Shown in pieces: positions 50,540-58,997 of a stretch of 64,000 nt of DNA (positions are counted from its first letter, which is position 1; each line of letters opens with the position of its first letter). The notes under the pieces were generated by a model. The model was not told the DNA's origin. It did no database searches and was given only the letters and a program-made list of their open reading frames with translations. The stretch comes from RBG-16-64-43 sp964353865 (GTDB lineage Bacteria; Chloroflexota; Anaerolineae; Anaerolineales; RBG-16-64-43). The DNA is taken from NCBI GenBank assembly GCA_964353865.1, contig CAYGXJ010000004.1:26063-90062 (forward strand). The letters are read 5' to 3'. The position numbers and the translations under genes are program-made.

Positions 50540-53067
50540 CAGGACACATCTCCTTGTCCGGGCATCCACAAGGCGGCCAGTCGCTCGGCCAGGAGTTGGT
50601 GCTCCGGACGCTCAAGGCGCGGATCGGCCTCATACAGCCGGCGGGCGGTAGCGCGTGCCTGTTCGATGAGTTGCAGGTCGGTCAGCTTGGCCAGGCGCAG
50701 GTCGGCGTATCCAGATTGTCGCGTGCCGAGAAAGTCACCCGGTCCGCGCTGTTCGAGATCGCGTTCGGCCAGGATGAAACCGTCGTGGGTCTCCTCCATG
50801 GCCTTCAGCCGTTCATTGTCGGCCTCGTTCTCGGAATAGGCAACCAGCAGGCAAGAGGACGGATAGGGCCCCCGTCCTACTCGGCCGCGGAATTGGTGCA
50901 GTTGAGCCAGCCCGAACCGGTTGGCCCCCTCGACCATCATCACTGTGGCGTTCGGAATGTCGAGGCCCACCTCCACCACGGAGGTGCTCACCAGTACGTG
51001 CACTTGGCCGTCGCGGAAGCGCCGCATCACGTTCTCTTTCTCTTCCGCCTTCAGCCGGCCGTGGAGCAAGCCCAGTTGCCATTCGGGGAAGACCTCTTTT
51101 TGCAGGCGCTGGTGTTCCTCCACCGCCGATGCCGCCTCGGTCGTTTCAGATTCCTCAACCAGCGGGCAGATGATATAGGCCTGTCGCCCTTGGCGCAGTT
51201 GCCCAATAATGTAGGCATAGGCTCGCTCGCGCTCGGTGGGCAGCATCACCCGCGTCGTGGTCGGCTCGCGACCCGGGGGCATCTCATCCAGCAGCGCCAG
51301 GTCCAGATCGCCATACACCGTAAGCGCCAGCGAACGGGGGATGGGAGTGGCCGTCATCACCAGCAGATGGGGTGTGCCGCCCTTGGCTCGCAGCGCGGCG
51401 CGCTGCTCTACGCCGAAGCGGTGCTGCTCGTCGATTACCGCCAGGTCCAGGTGGGCGAATTTCACGTTCGGTTCGAGAAGCGCGTGGGTACCGATCACCA
51501 CCCTTATCCTTCCCGCAGCCAGACCTTCGCGGATGGCGGCCTTTTCGCTTTCGGGTGTTGCGCCAAGGAGCAGTGCGATCTCGTCACGCCGCACGGGGTA
51601 GGCCGAAGACTCGCCGGCGGTGTCCGCCTCTCCGGTCAAGAAGCGTGTGAAGGTGCGGAAGTGCTGCTCGGCCAAAATGCTCGTGGGTGCCAGTATGGCC
51701 ACCTGGCCTTGGTGGCAGGCCACCACATATGCCGCGCCGGCGGCAACGGCTGTTTTCCCCGATCCGACGTCACCCTGCAACAAGCGGTTCATCGGCCGAC
51801 CCGACGCCAGATCGGCCAGTATCTCTCCCAGAGCGCGCTCTTGAGCCGCCGTCAGCGCATAGCCCAAACCGGATTTCCATTCGACCAAGTTCTCCGGGGC
51901 GGGAAACGAGGTGGCCTGCATTTGCTCCCATTCGGCCTTCTGCTGCAGCACGCCGATTTGCAGGCACAGCAGTTCGTCAAAGGCCAACCGGCGCTGCGCC
52001 GCGCGCAGGCTCTCCCATGAGTCCGGGAAATGCGCCTGCTGCAGCGCGGCACTCATCCCCATCCACCCGCCATTCTTGAGCAGATCGCTCGGCAGCGGCT
52101 CGGGCATGCGCGGGGCCCAGTAGCGCACGGTGCTCTCCATCATGCGCCGCATCGATTTCTGATACAGGCCGGAGGTCAGGCTGTAGATTGGGACGATACG
52201 TCGAGTGTGCAATTGCTGGCGCTCCACCAGCTCCCACTCCGGGCTGGTCATTGTCAGGCGGCCCAGGTATTGATCGATGCGCCCGGAAAGCGCCAGCATA
52301 TCGCCCTTGCGGAAGCGCTGTGCCAGCCAGGGCTGGTTGAACCAGGTGACGCGCAGCGCGCCGCTGCCGTCGCTCACCACGGCTTCGACGATGACGCGCT
52401 GCCCACCCCGCGTGCGGCGAGTTTCGACGGAGTCGAGCGCTCCGATCACGGTGACCACCTCGCCATACCACAGCCGATTGATGGGTTTGAGGCTCGAATA
52501 ATCGACGAAGCGGCGGGGAAGGAACCACAGCAGATCGCCCAGGTTGAAAAGCCCAAGGCGTTCCATGGTCTGCGCCGTTTGAGGCCCCACCCCTTTGATA
52601 ACGGTGAGCGGGGACTTGAGCGCCGACAGGTCGCGCGCCGGCGGCTCGGCCGGCGGTTGAGGCTGGGCGTGCTCCGCTGGAGAGGCTGAGGGGGCGCCTT
52701 CACTTGCGGAAGCGGCGGGCTCAGCGGCTGCAGTCACGGGGGCGGGCGCCGAGGCCGCCATCGTCGGGCTTGAAGGGGTCGGATGGGCGGGGAGCGACCC
52801 ATCCGCTGGCTCCGCCGCCTGCGTGCCGCTCAGGTTGTGCCACAGGCCGCGCAACATTTCTTCGCGCGACGCGGGCGAGAGGCGGTCGTAGTCGCGCAGC
52901 CGGCTCTCCACAAGTTGGATGGCGCGCGCAGGCAAACCTCCGGCCTGCGCCTCCTGCCTCCAACTCTCCAGGATGCGCTCCAGGCCGCCCATCACGGCGC
53001 GGTTGTCGTAACCGCGTTCGGCCTCCAGGCTGATGATTTTGCTGAGTCGTTCGAGGGCAGAATTCAT
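50539..53067 (-). CDS. recG: ATP-dependent DNA helicase RecG with N-terminal extension
   Basis: Branch-migration helicase of 842 residues, about 150 longer than the usual. The first 80 residues are helical, followed by a Pro/Ala-rich linker at about 90-145, then the wedge domain (GVGPQTAQTMERLGL), helicase motif GDVGSGKTAVA and VIDEQHRFG, and HGRLKAEEK. ATG 53067 lies 8 nt after a TATAAT and lacks a ribosome site, so it is probably leaderless. The extension may bind a partner. Confidence 0.93.
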   Translation of the reverse strand: MNSALERLSKIISLEAERGYDNRAVMGGLERILESWRQEAQAGGLPARAIQLVESRLRDYDRLSPASREEMLRGLWHNLSGTQAAEPADGSLPAHPTPSSPTMAASAPAPVTAAAEPAASASEGAPSASPAEHAQPQPPAEPPARDLSALKSPLTVIKGVGPQTAQTMERLGLFNLGDLLWFLPRRFVDYSSLKPINRLWYGEVVTVIGALDSVETRRTRGGQRVIVEAVVSDGSGALRVTWFNQPWLAQRFRKGDMLALSGRIDQYLGRLTMTSPEWELVERQQLHTRRIVPIYSLTSGLYQKSMRRMMESTVRYWAPRMPEPLPSDLLKNGGWMGMSAALQQAHFPDSWESLRAAQRRLAFDELLCLQIGVLQQKAEWEQMQATSFPAPENLVEWKSGLGYALTAAQERALGEILADLASGRPMNRLLQGDVGSGKTAVAAGAAYVVACHQGQVAILAPTSILAEQHFRTFTRFLTGEADTAGESSAYPVRRDEIALLLGATPESEKAAIREGLAAGRIRVVIGTHALLEPNVKFAHLDLAVIDEQHRFGVEQRAALRAKGGTPHLLVMTATPIPRSLALTVYGDLDLALLDEMPPGREPTTTRVMLPTERERAYAYIIGQLRQGRQAYIICPLVEESETTEAASAVEEHQRLQKEVFPEWQLGLLHGRLKAEEKENVMRRFRDGQVHVLVSTSVVEVGLDIPNATVMMVEGANRFGLAQLHQFRGRVGRGPYPSSCLLVAYSENEADNERLKAMEETHDGFILAERDLEQRGPGDFLGTRQSGYADLRLAKLTDLQLIEQARATARRLYEADPRLERPEHQLLAERLAALWMPGQGDVS

Positions 53068-53075
53068 GAAGATGG

Positions 53076-53081
53076 ATTATA
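53076..53081 (-). promoter_or_regulatory. -10 box of recG, leaderless spacing
   Basis: Minus-strand TATAAT, separated from the recG ATG by 8 nt. It gives recG-coaD a separate promoter within the fakA operon. The -35 is poor. Confidence 0.55.
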
Positions 53082-53115
53082 CGCGGGCAGCCGCCTGCCG
53101 ACGCGGACCGCGGGA

Positions 53116-53970
53116 CTAGGCTCGCCGAATGCCCGCCAGCCCCACCGCCCCTTGCCCGGTGTGAATGCCAATGACCGGCGTGGCTTCGACAAGCCAGGGA
53201 GTGCCCGCGCCAAACAAGGTTTCCAGGCCGGGGAGTGCCGCCAGATGCTCCAGCAGCCCGCGGGCCTCGTTCTCGGCGCCCACATGCAGCACAGCCAACC
53301 GCTCCATCCCACCCCAGCTGCGCGCCACCTCCACCAGGTGCATCAGACCGCGAGCGCGGGTGCGCACTTCCGAGAGCTTGCGCACCGTACCTTCGGCGAC
53401 CGTGACCACCAGCCGGATTTGCAGCAGGCTGCCCAGCTCGGCGCGCAGCCAGGAGATCCGCCCGCTGCGGCGCAGGTTTTCAAGACGATCGACCATGGCA
53501 ATCAATTGAGCGCGGGGTTTGACCTGATCGAGGAACTGGAGCAGCTGAGCGGGCGTCGCGCCGCGCAACGCCGCCTCGGCCGCGGCCATCACCTGAAAAC
53601 CCAGGCCGAGCGAGACCTGCTCGCTGTCGAAAAGATGCACCTTGCCGCGAAACTTCTGGGCGGCCACCAATGCCGCATTCATCATGCCGCTCAACTTGGA
53701 GGAAATGTGGATTGAAAGAATCTCGCTCGCCCCGCGATCGAACAGCCGGTGGTAGGCCTCCTCAAACGTGCTGCTGGAGGGCGCGGCGGTGGTGGGCAAA
53801 TGGGCGAGATCCGGAATGCGTTCGTACATCTGGCTGCGGGTGATGTCGATGCCCTCGCGAAGTGCCTTGCCGTCCATCACGACCACCGCGGGCACGACCT
53901 GGATGGCCAGTCGCTCGGCTTCGGCCGCAGGGATGTCGGCCGTGCTGTCGGTGACAATGCCCGTGGGCAT
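53116..53970 (-). CDS. DegV-family fatty-acid-binding protein (FakB-like), copy 1
   Basis: Binds a fatty acid so that FakA can phosphorylate it. The 284 residues start with the IVTDSTADIP hallmark, the TAAPSSSTFEEA serine loop that holds the carboxylate, and HISSKLSGMMNAAL. Paired with a second DegV paralogue and FakA in one operon, a common way to handle different acyl chains. Confidence 0.92.
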   Translation of the reverse strand: MPTGIVTDSTADIPAAEAERLAIQVVPAVVVMDGKALREGIDITRSQMYERIPDLAHLPTTAAPSSSTFEEAYHRLFDRGASEILSIHISSKLSGMMNAALVAAQKFRGKVHLFDSEQVSLGLGFQVMAAAEAALRGATPAQLLQFLDQVKPRAQLIAMVDRLENLRRSGRISWLRAELGSLLQIRLVVTVAEGTVRKLSEVRTRARGLMHLVEVARSWGGMERLAVLHVGAENEARGLLEHLAALPGLETLFGAGTPWLVEATPVIGIHTGQGAVGLAGIRRA

Positions 53971-53986
53971 AGGAGGCCTCCGTGGC

Positions 53987-54844
53987 TTAGGCGGCGGGCA
54001 TATCGTAGGCCACCAGGCCCAGCGCGCGCGGTCCCAGCAGCGAGGCCACCGAGGCGCTCAGGCGCGCGATCACAATCGGGCAGGTGGGGAAGATTTCGCG
54101 CACGCGTTCGATCAGCAATTCCACGTCGGATTGAAGGTGGTCGGAGCCCTGCAGGACGGCCAATTGGCGCAGGTGCGTGAACTCGCCGACAAACTCGATC
54201 AGTTTCTCAATGGCCTGCTCGCGCGTGCGCACCTTTTCCAGCGGGACGAAGCTGCCGTCTTCCAGTGAAAGAAACGGTTTGATGCCCATCATCTCGCCGA
54301 GCAGAACCTGCGAACGGCTCAGATGTCCGGCGCGCTGCAGGTAGGCCAAATCCTCAACCAGCACGACGGCATACAGGCGCGGTATCAGGTAGCGAATGTG
54401 GCGCACGACGTCGTCCAGTGAAGCGCCCTCATCTGCCAGGCGTGTGGCTTCTTCGACCAGGAGACCCAGACCGGCGGAGGTGGTGAGCGAGTCGATGACC
54501 GCGATGTTCGTCCGCCCCATCAAGGTCTCGCTTGCGGCGCGCGCGTTGCGCACCGTGCGGCACAGTTTGCCGGAGACATGCAGGCACAAGATGTCGGAGG
54601 AGCAGTGGGTCAGGCTCTCCAGGACGGAGGTGTAGGTGTCGACGCTGGGCGAGGCCACCACCGGCAGCACGCTGGGTGTGCCGGCGGCCGGCTGCAAATC
54701 GCCGGCGCAGATTTCACTACCGTCGAGGTAGGAGCGGGTGCCCAGATGGATGGTGAGCGGCAGGATGACCGTATTGTGCTTGGCCGCGAATTCCGGATCG
54801 GCCAGCCACACCGTGCTGTCGGTGACCACACGCAGTCTGCTCAT
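53987..54844 (-). CDS. DegV-family fatty-acid-binding protein (FakB-like), copy 2
   Basis: A 285-residue paralogue of the next gene: RVVTDSTVWLADPEF start, VASPSVDTYTSVL in the binding loop and HVSGKLCRTVRNARAA. Its loop differs (VASPS for TAAPS), so it likely prefers another chain. Sixteen nt from the downstream degV. Confidence 0.9.
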   Translation of the reverse strand: MSRLRVVTDSTVWLADPEFAAKHNTVILPLTIHLGTRSYLDGSEICAGDLQPAAGTPSVLPVVASPSVDTYTSVLESLTHCSSDILCLHVSGKLCRTVRNARAASETLMGRTNIAVIDSLTTSAGLGLLVEEATRLADEGASLDDVVRHIRYLIPRLYAVVLVEDLAYLQRAGHLSRSQVLLGEMMGIKPFLSLEDGSFVPLEKVRTREQAIEKLIEFVGEFTHLRQLAVLQGSDHLQSDVELLIERVREIFPTCPIVIARLSASVASLLGPRALGLVAYDMPAA

Positions 54845-54885
54845 ATCTGCCCCGTGCCGGCCGGCGCCACCTTCACGCGGCCGGG

Positions 54886-56580
54886 CTATTCCACTGAAAG
54901 GATAAAGGGGTAATGCGGTTGCCCGCCCTCGTGCAGTTCCACCTCCACCGAGGTGTAGCGCTTGCGCACCCGATCCGTGATCTGGTATGCCTGGGCGCCG
55001 CTCAGGTCGCTACCGTAGTAGAGCGTGATCAGCTCGTGCTGCGCGGCCTGCATGTGTTCGAGCAATTCGAGCAGTGCCGTTTCGATGCTGTCGCCGCTGA
55101 CGACCAGAGTCCCGTTGTGCAAACCGATTACCTGGCCTTCGCTGACGTGCACCCCATTGAGTTCCACATTGCGTGTGGCCAGGGTGATCTCGCCGCTTTC
55201 GACCACGCTCAGCGCCTGAGTCATGGCCTGGGCCACTGCCTCCAGATCCCCGTCGCTGGCGAAGGAGAGCATGCTGGCAATCCCTTGGGGGATGGTGCGC
55301 GAGGGGATGACCCGCACCTGCTTCACCGTCAGCTCGCGTGCCTGGTCAGCGGCGAGTTGGATGTTCTTGTTGTTGGGCAAGATCAGCACACGGTCGGTGG
55401 GCAAGTTCTCAAAGGCGTTGAGGATTTCCTGCGTGCTCGGGTTCATCGTCTGACCCCCCGCGATGACCGCCGCCACACCCAGGCTGGCGAACACGCGGGC
55501 AATGCCCGGGCCGGGCGCGACGGCCACCGCGGCCAACTGCCCGGGAGCCACCCGGGCCAGACGCAGCGCCTCGCGGCCCGCGGCTTCTTGCGATCGCTCG
55601 GCCAACTGCACCTGCAAGTTCTCCACCGCGATCTTCGTGACCGAGCCGAGGCTCATCACGTAGTCGATTGGTACGTATCGCTTGTCGGTGGGAACATGAA
55701 TATGTAGCCGGTAGAACTCGTCGCCTTGCCCAACCTGGATCGACGTCCCCATCTCCTGCAGGCGGGCATAGAAGCTGTCCAGGTTGAGCGGCTCGCCCGG
55801 GCGGAAATCGATGACCACTTCGAAGTCCTGGCCCGCTTCGGCCAACTCCTCGACCTGGCGCAGGTTGAGGGCCGAGAGGGGCTGCACGGCAATCGTGGGC
55901 TGGTCGAGGGGCTGCCCCTTCGCGAAGCGCAACATGCCTTCCAGGATGAAGAACAATCCTTTGCCGCCCGAGTCGACCACGCCGGCTTCCCGCAGCACGG
56001 GCAGGAGTTCAGGCGTGTGCTGAACCGACTCGTCGGCAGCTGCCACGACGCGCTCGAGGAGCGCCACGGGCTTGGCCCCTGCGTCCGCGGCGGCCTGCGC
56101 CTCTCGGGCCACATCCGTGGCCACGGTCAGGATCGTCCCTTCCACCGGGTGCACCACGCCCTGATAGGCCATATCGCGCGCCGCAGCCAGCGCGCGCGCC
56201 AGTGCGGGCGAATCGACTTCCGCCAACTGGTCGAGGCTGCGCGAAAGACCGCGCCACAATTGCGAAAGGATGACTCCCGAGTTGCCGCGGGCGCCCATCA
56301 GCGCGCCGTGCGCCAGGGTGTGAGCCACCTTGCCCGCATTCGCTTCGCGCGCCTCGCCCATCTCTTGGCAGGCGGCCTGCATGGTCAACAGCATGTTGGT
56401 GCCGGTGTCGCCATCCGGCACCGGGAAGACGTTGAGCGCGTTGACTGTCTGTTGATTGACGCTGAGCCAGGCCAGACCGGCCTTGGCCAAATGGCGCAAC
56501 CGGTGACCGTCGATGGTGTCGGGTTCGGGTGGCGTGCCGCTCGCCGGCCCCTGTGACGGCCGTCTTTTCGCTGTCATCAT
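54886..56580 (-). CDS. fakA: fatty acid kinase A (DAK2/DegV-partner)
   Basis: ATP-dependent kinase of a DegV-bound fatty acid. The 564-residue protein has the DAK2 domain with NVFPVPDGDTGTNMLLTM (metal and ATP) and HGALMGARGNSGVILSQL, a middle domain, and a C-terminal DegV-like part. ATG 56580 or 56577; the frame to 56706 overlaps the upstream gene and is not used. Followed by two degV genes. Confidence 0.92.
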   Translation of the reverse strand: MMTAKRRPSQGPASGTPPEPDTIDGHRLRHLAKAGLAWLSVNQQTVNALNVFPVPDGDTGTNMLLTMQAACQEMGEAREANAGKVAHTLAHGALMGARGNSGVILSQLWRGLSRSLDQLAEVDSPALARALAAARDMAYQGVVHPVEGTILTVATDVAREAQAAADAGAKPVALLERVVAAADESVQHTPELLPVLREAGVVDSGGKGLFFILEGMLRFAKGQPLDQPTIAVQPLSALNLRQVEELAEAGQDFEVVIDFRPGEPLNLDSFYARLQEMGTSIQVGQGDEFYRLHIHVPTDKRYVPIDYVMSLGSVTKIAVENLQVQLAERSQEAAGREALRLARVAPGQLAAVAVAPGPGIARVFASLGVAAVIAGGQTMNPSTQEILNAFENLPTDRVLILPNNKNIQLAADQARELTVKQVRVIPSRTIPQGIASMLSFASDGDLEAVAQAMTQALSVVESGEITLATRNVELNGVHVSEGQVIGLHNGTLVVSGDSIETALLELLEHMQAAQHELITLYYGSDLSGAQAYQITDRVRKRYTSVEVELHEGGQPHYPFILSVE

Positions 56581-56611
56581 CCGCAATTCAATCCTGCGTC
56601 CCGGGTTGGAG

Positions 56612-56971
56612 TCAGTCTTGACTGCTGACGCGAAGGCCCTGCACGTGAACATGGACGGCGCGCACCGGCACCCCGAAGGCCCGTTGCACGTGGTATTGAA
56701 CGGCATCCGCCATGCTGCGCGTGACCGTCGTGATGCGCAAGCCGTATTCGAGGACGACGTACACGTCGAGGATCAGACCATCCGCCTCGACCGTGACCTC
56801 CACCCCTTGCCGTGGGTCGCGGGCGATCGGGCTGATCCAAGTGTCGATCATGCGGTGGGCGGCCATGCCGACCACGCCGTATGAGGCCTGTGCCGCATGG
56901 CTGGCCAGCGTCGCGATGGCGCGGCGCGAGATGCAAATTGATCCCAGGGAGGTGAGTTCAGTCGTAGTCAT
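56612..56971 (-). CDS. Asp23/YloU-family protein
   Basis: A 119-residue Asp23/Gls24 family protein: ISRRAIATLASHAAQASYGVVGM, then VEVTVEADGLILDVYVVLEYG and VQRAFGVPVRAVHVHVQG. Members act at the envelope or in stress, and in Bacillus sit beside fakA (yloV). ATG 56971; a GTG at 56992 is the alternative. It diverges from rpmB. Confidence 0.9.
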   Translation of the reverse strand: MTTTELTSLGSICISRRAIATLASHAAQASYGVVGMAAHRMIDTWISPIARDPRQGVEVTVEADGLILDVYVVLEYGLRITTVTRSMADAVQYHVQRAFGVPVRAVHVHVQGLRVSSQD

Positions 56972-57011
56972 CCGTGATGGCCCCTGCTGCACAGCGCCCC
57001 TGCGTACGTCC

Positions 57012-57040
57012 TTGTCGGGCGCCGGACGGTATGGTAAGAT
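57012..57040 (+). promoter_or_regulatory. promoter of rpmB
   Basis: TTGTCG (57012-57017), 17 nt, TAAGAT (57035-57040) preceded by TGG (extended -10). Start is about 35 nt before the rpmB ATG. Confidence 0.7.
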
Positions 57041-57083
57041 TGAAAAGTCATTCGACCAAGTAGACGGAAAGGGAACTCACGTC

Positions 57084-57266
57084 ATGGCCAAGTGTGCGAA
57101 TTGCGGCAAGACGCTCAGCTTCGGGCACAACCGCAGCTTCTCGAACCGGGCGACTCGCCGCGCGTTCCGGCCGAACCTGCAGAAGGTCAGTGTGCTTGAA
57201 GGCCGGCGAACGGTTCAGAAGGTGCTGTGCACCAAGTGCATCCGCACGATGGTGAAAACGGGCTAG
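57084..57266 (+). CDS. rpmB: 50S ribosomal protein L28
   Basis: A 60-residue ribosomal protein with a zinc-site pair CANC and CTKC (C+ form) and the family core HNRSFSNRATRRAFRPNLQ. ATG 57084 after GGGAA. Single-gene unit with its own promoter and terminator, divergent from asp23-fakA as in Bacillus. Confidence 0.97.
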   Translation: MAKCANCGKTLSFGHNRSFSNRATRRAFRPNLQKVSVLEGRRTVQKVLCTKCIRTMVKTG

Positions 57267-57287
57267 GCACACATCCAGGTCGGTTCG

Positions 57288-57320
57288 GGTCGGTGTGCCG
57301 GGTCGGACACCGACCTTTTT
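57288..57320 (+). terminator. intrinsic terminator of rpmB
   Basis: GGTCGGTGT...ACACCGACC, a 9-bp stem with a 10-nt loop, followed by TTTTT, 22 nt after the stop. Confidence 0.85.
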
Positions 57321-57473
57321 GTTGAATGAGGCCGCCGACCCTATCCCCGTAATGATACCTGCCGCGCGGCCAAATATCAATAGGTTCTGCTGCGCCCCCC
57401 ACAATCGGGCCTGCCGCAAGGGAGTCCCGCCTGGCACGCCTCCTGCTGCCCTGGGGGCAGGGAGGCGTAGAGG

Positions 57474-58982
57474 ATGACGAAATACCGACTGGCGGTGCGG
57501 GCTGCAGCGCTCGCAGCTGGGCTTTGGCTGACCGGCCTGGCCTGCTCGCGCAGCGGCGTACCGTTACCTATACGCAATTTGCCTCTGCCCTTTGTGGATT
57601 CTGCACCTTCCGGACCGACGGCTTTCCAGCCGCTTGCCTCTGCCCGGCGCACCCCGACCCCCGATCCCATTCGCGCCTCGCTCAATCTCGCGGCACAGCC
57701 CGCGTCGTACGCCGTGCAACCTGGGGACACACTGGGCGCCATCGCTGTTCGCTTCGGGGTGAGCCTGGCGGCCCTGCAAGCGCGCAACCCAACTCTCGAT
57801 CCGACTCGCCTGGAGATCGGACAGCACGTGGAAATACCCATGCCGGATTCGGAGCAGCCAGGACCGAGTTTCAAGATCATCCCCGATTCCGAATTGGTGT
57901 TCGGACCTGGGGCGATGGATTTCGATATCCAAGGATTCGTGGACTCGCAGGGCGGATACCTTGCGGCCTACGATCAGACTGTGGACGGGCGGGATCGGAG
58001 CGGCGCGCAGATAATTGAGCTCGTCAGTCAGCGCTACTCTGTCAACCCGCGCCTGCTGCTGGCCGTGGTGGAATATGCGGGCGGGTGGGTCACCAACCGC
58101 AGCCCGTCGGCCTTTCGCCAAGGGTTCCCCATTGTCTATCTCTCGGGACGCGATGGCTTGTATCACCAATTGACCTGGGCGGCGAACGAACTCAATCGCG
58201 GGTTCTATTCCTGGCGTGCCGGAGGGTCGGACTACTGGACATTCGGCGACGGCAGCGCGATCCGCGCCGGCCCGGGGATCAACGCCGGAACGGCTGCGGT
58301 TCAGCAGCTCATGGCTCAGCTCTACTCGCGCGGCGAGTGGCAGCGCGCGGTGGGCGAGCAGGGTTTGTCCGCCACCTACGAAGCGTTCTTTGGCTACCCG
58401 TTCGACTGGGCTTTTGAACCACTCGTGCCGCCCGACCTCACCCAACCCGAGTTGCGCCTGCCCTTCGAGAATGGACATACGTGGTATTTCACCGGCGGGC
58501 CGCATGGCGCGTGGGACACCGGCTCGGCCTGGGGCGCTCTCGACTTCGCACCCGGTAGCGTGCCGCTCGGGTGTTCTACCAGCAGCGATTGGGTCGTCGC
58601 TGCCGCGCCGGGCCTCATTGTGCGCAGCGATGAAGGCGCCGTGGTCCAGGACCTGGACGGGGACGGCCACGAACAAACCGGGTGGGTCATCTTCTACATG
58701 CATATCGCCGCGCACGATCGCGTGCCCTTCGGCAAGTACCTGCAAACCGGAGACCGCATCGGTTATGCCTCATGTGAGGGCGGTGTGTCGACCGGCACCC
58801 ACTTGCACATTGCTCGCAAGTTCAACGGCGAATGGATAGCGGCCGATGGCACACTGCCTTTTACAATAGGCGGATGGATCTCCGCTGGTTTGGGTCGGGA
58901 GTATGATGGAACCCTCTCGCGCGGCAGCACGCGCATGGAAGCCTGCGAATGCCGCGCTTCATCGAATGCCCTTACCCCCTAG
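57474..58982 (+). CDS. lipoprotein with LysM, lysozyme-like and M23 domains, copy 1
   Basis: A 502-residue secreted lipoprotein. Signal peptide with lipobox LTGLAC (Cys24); LysM at about 80-120 (VQPGDTLGAIAVRFGV). A middle part contains YSVNPRLLLAVVEYAGGW, which resembles the start of a lytic transglycosylase-type lysozyme fold with Glu200. The C-terminal M23-like domain has GGPHGAW, LDF, MHIA and GTHLHIAR, plus an LDGDG loop, and the protein ends with a CxC (ACEC). It is the first of three tandem paralogues and likely works on peptidoglycan. Dual hydrolase action is inferred. Confidence 0.82.
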   Translation: MTKYRLAVRAAALAAGLWLTGLACSRSGVPLPIRNLPLPFVDSAPSGPTAFQPLASARRTPTPDPIRASLNLAAQPASYAVQPGDTLGAIAVRFGVSLAALQARNPTLDPTRLEIGQHVEIPMPDSEQPGPSFKIIPDSELVFGPGAMDFDIQGFVDSQGGYLAAYDQTVDGRDRSGAQIIELVSQRYSVNPRLLLAVVEYAGGWVTNRSPSAFRQGFPIVYLSGRDGLYHQLTWAANELNRGFYSWRAGGSDYWTFGDGSAIRAGPGINAGTAAVQQLMAQLYSRGEWQRAVGEQGLSATYEAFFGYPFDWAFEPLVPPDLTQPELRLPFENGHTWYFTGGPHGAWDTGSAWGALDFAPGSVPLGCSTSSDWVVAAAPGLIVRSDEGAVVQDLDGDGHEQTGWVIFYMHIAAHDRVPFGKYLQTGDRIGYASCEGGVSTGTHLHIARKFNGEWIAADGTLPFTIGGWISAGLGREYDGTLSRGSTRMEACECRASSNALTP

Positions 58983-58997
58983 AGACGGGAGTCCCCC

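Noticed and set aside
50554..52020. 488-residue plus-strand frame
   Set aside because: Lies wholly antisense to recG and has no family features.
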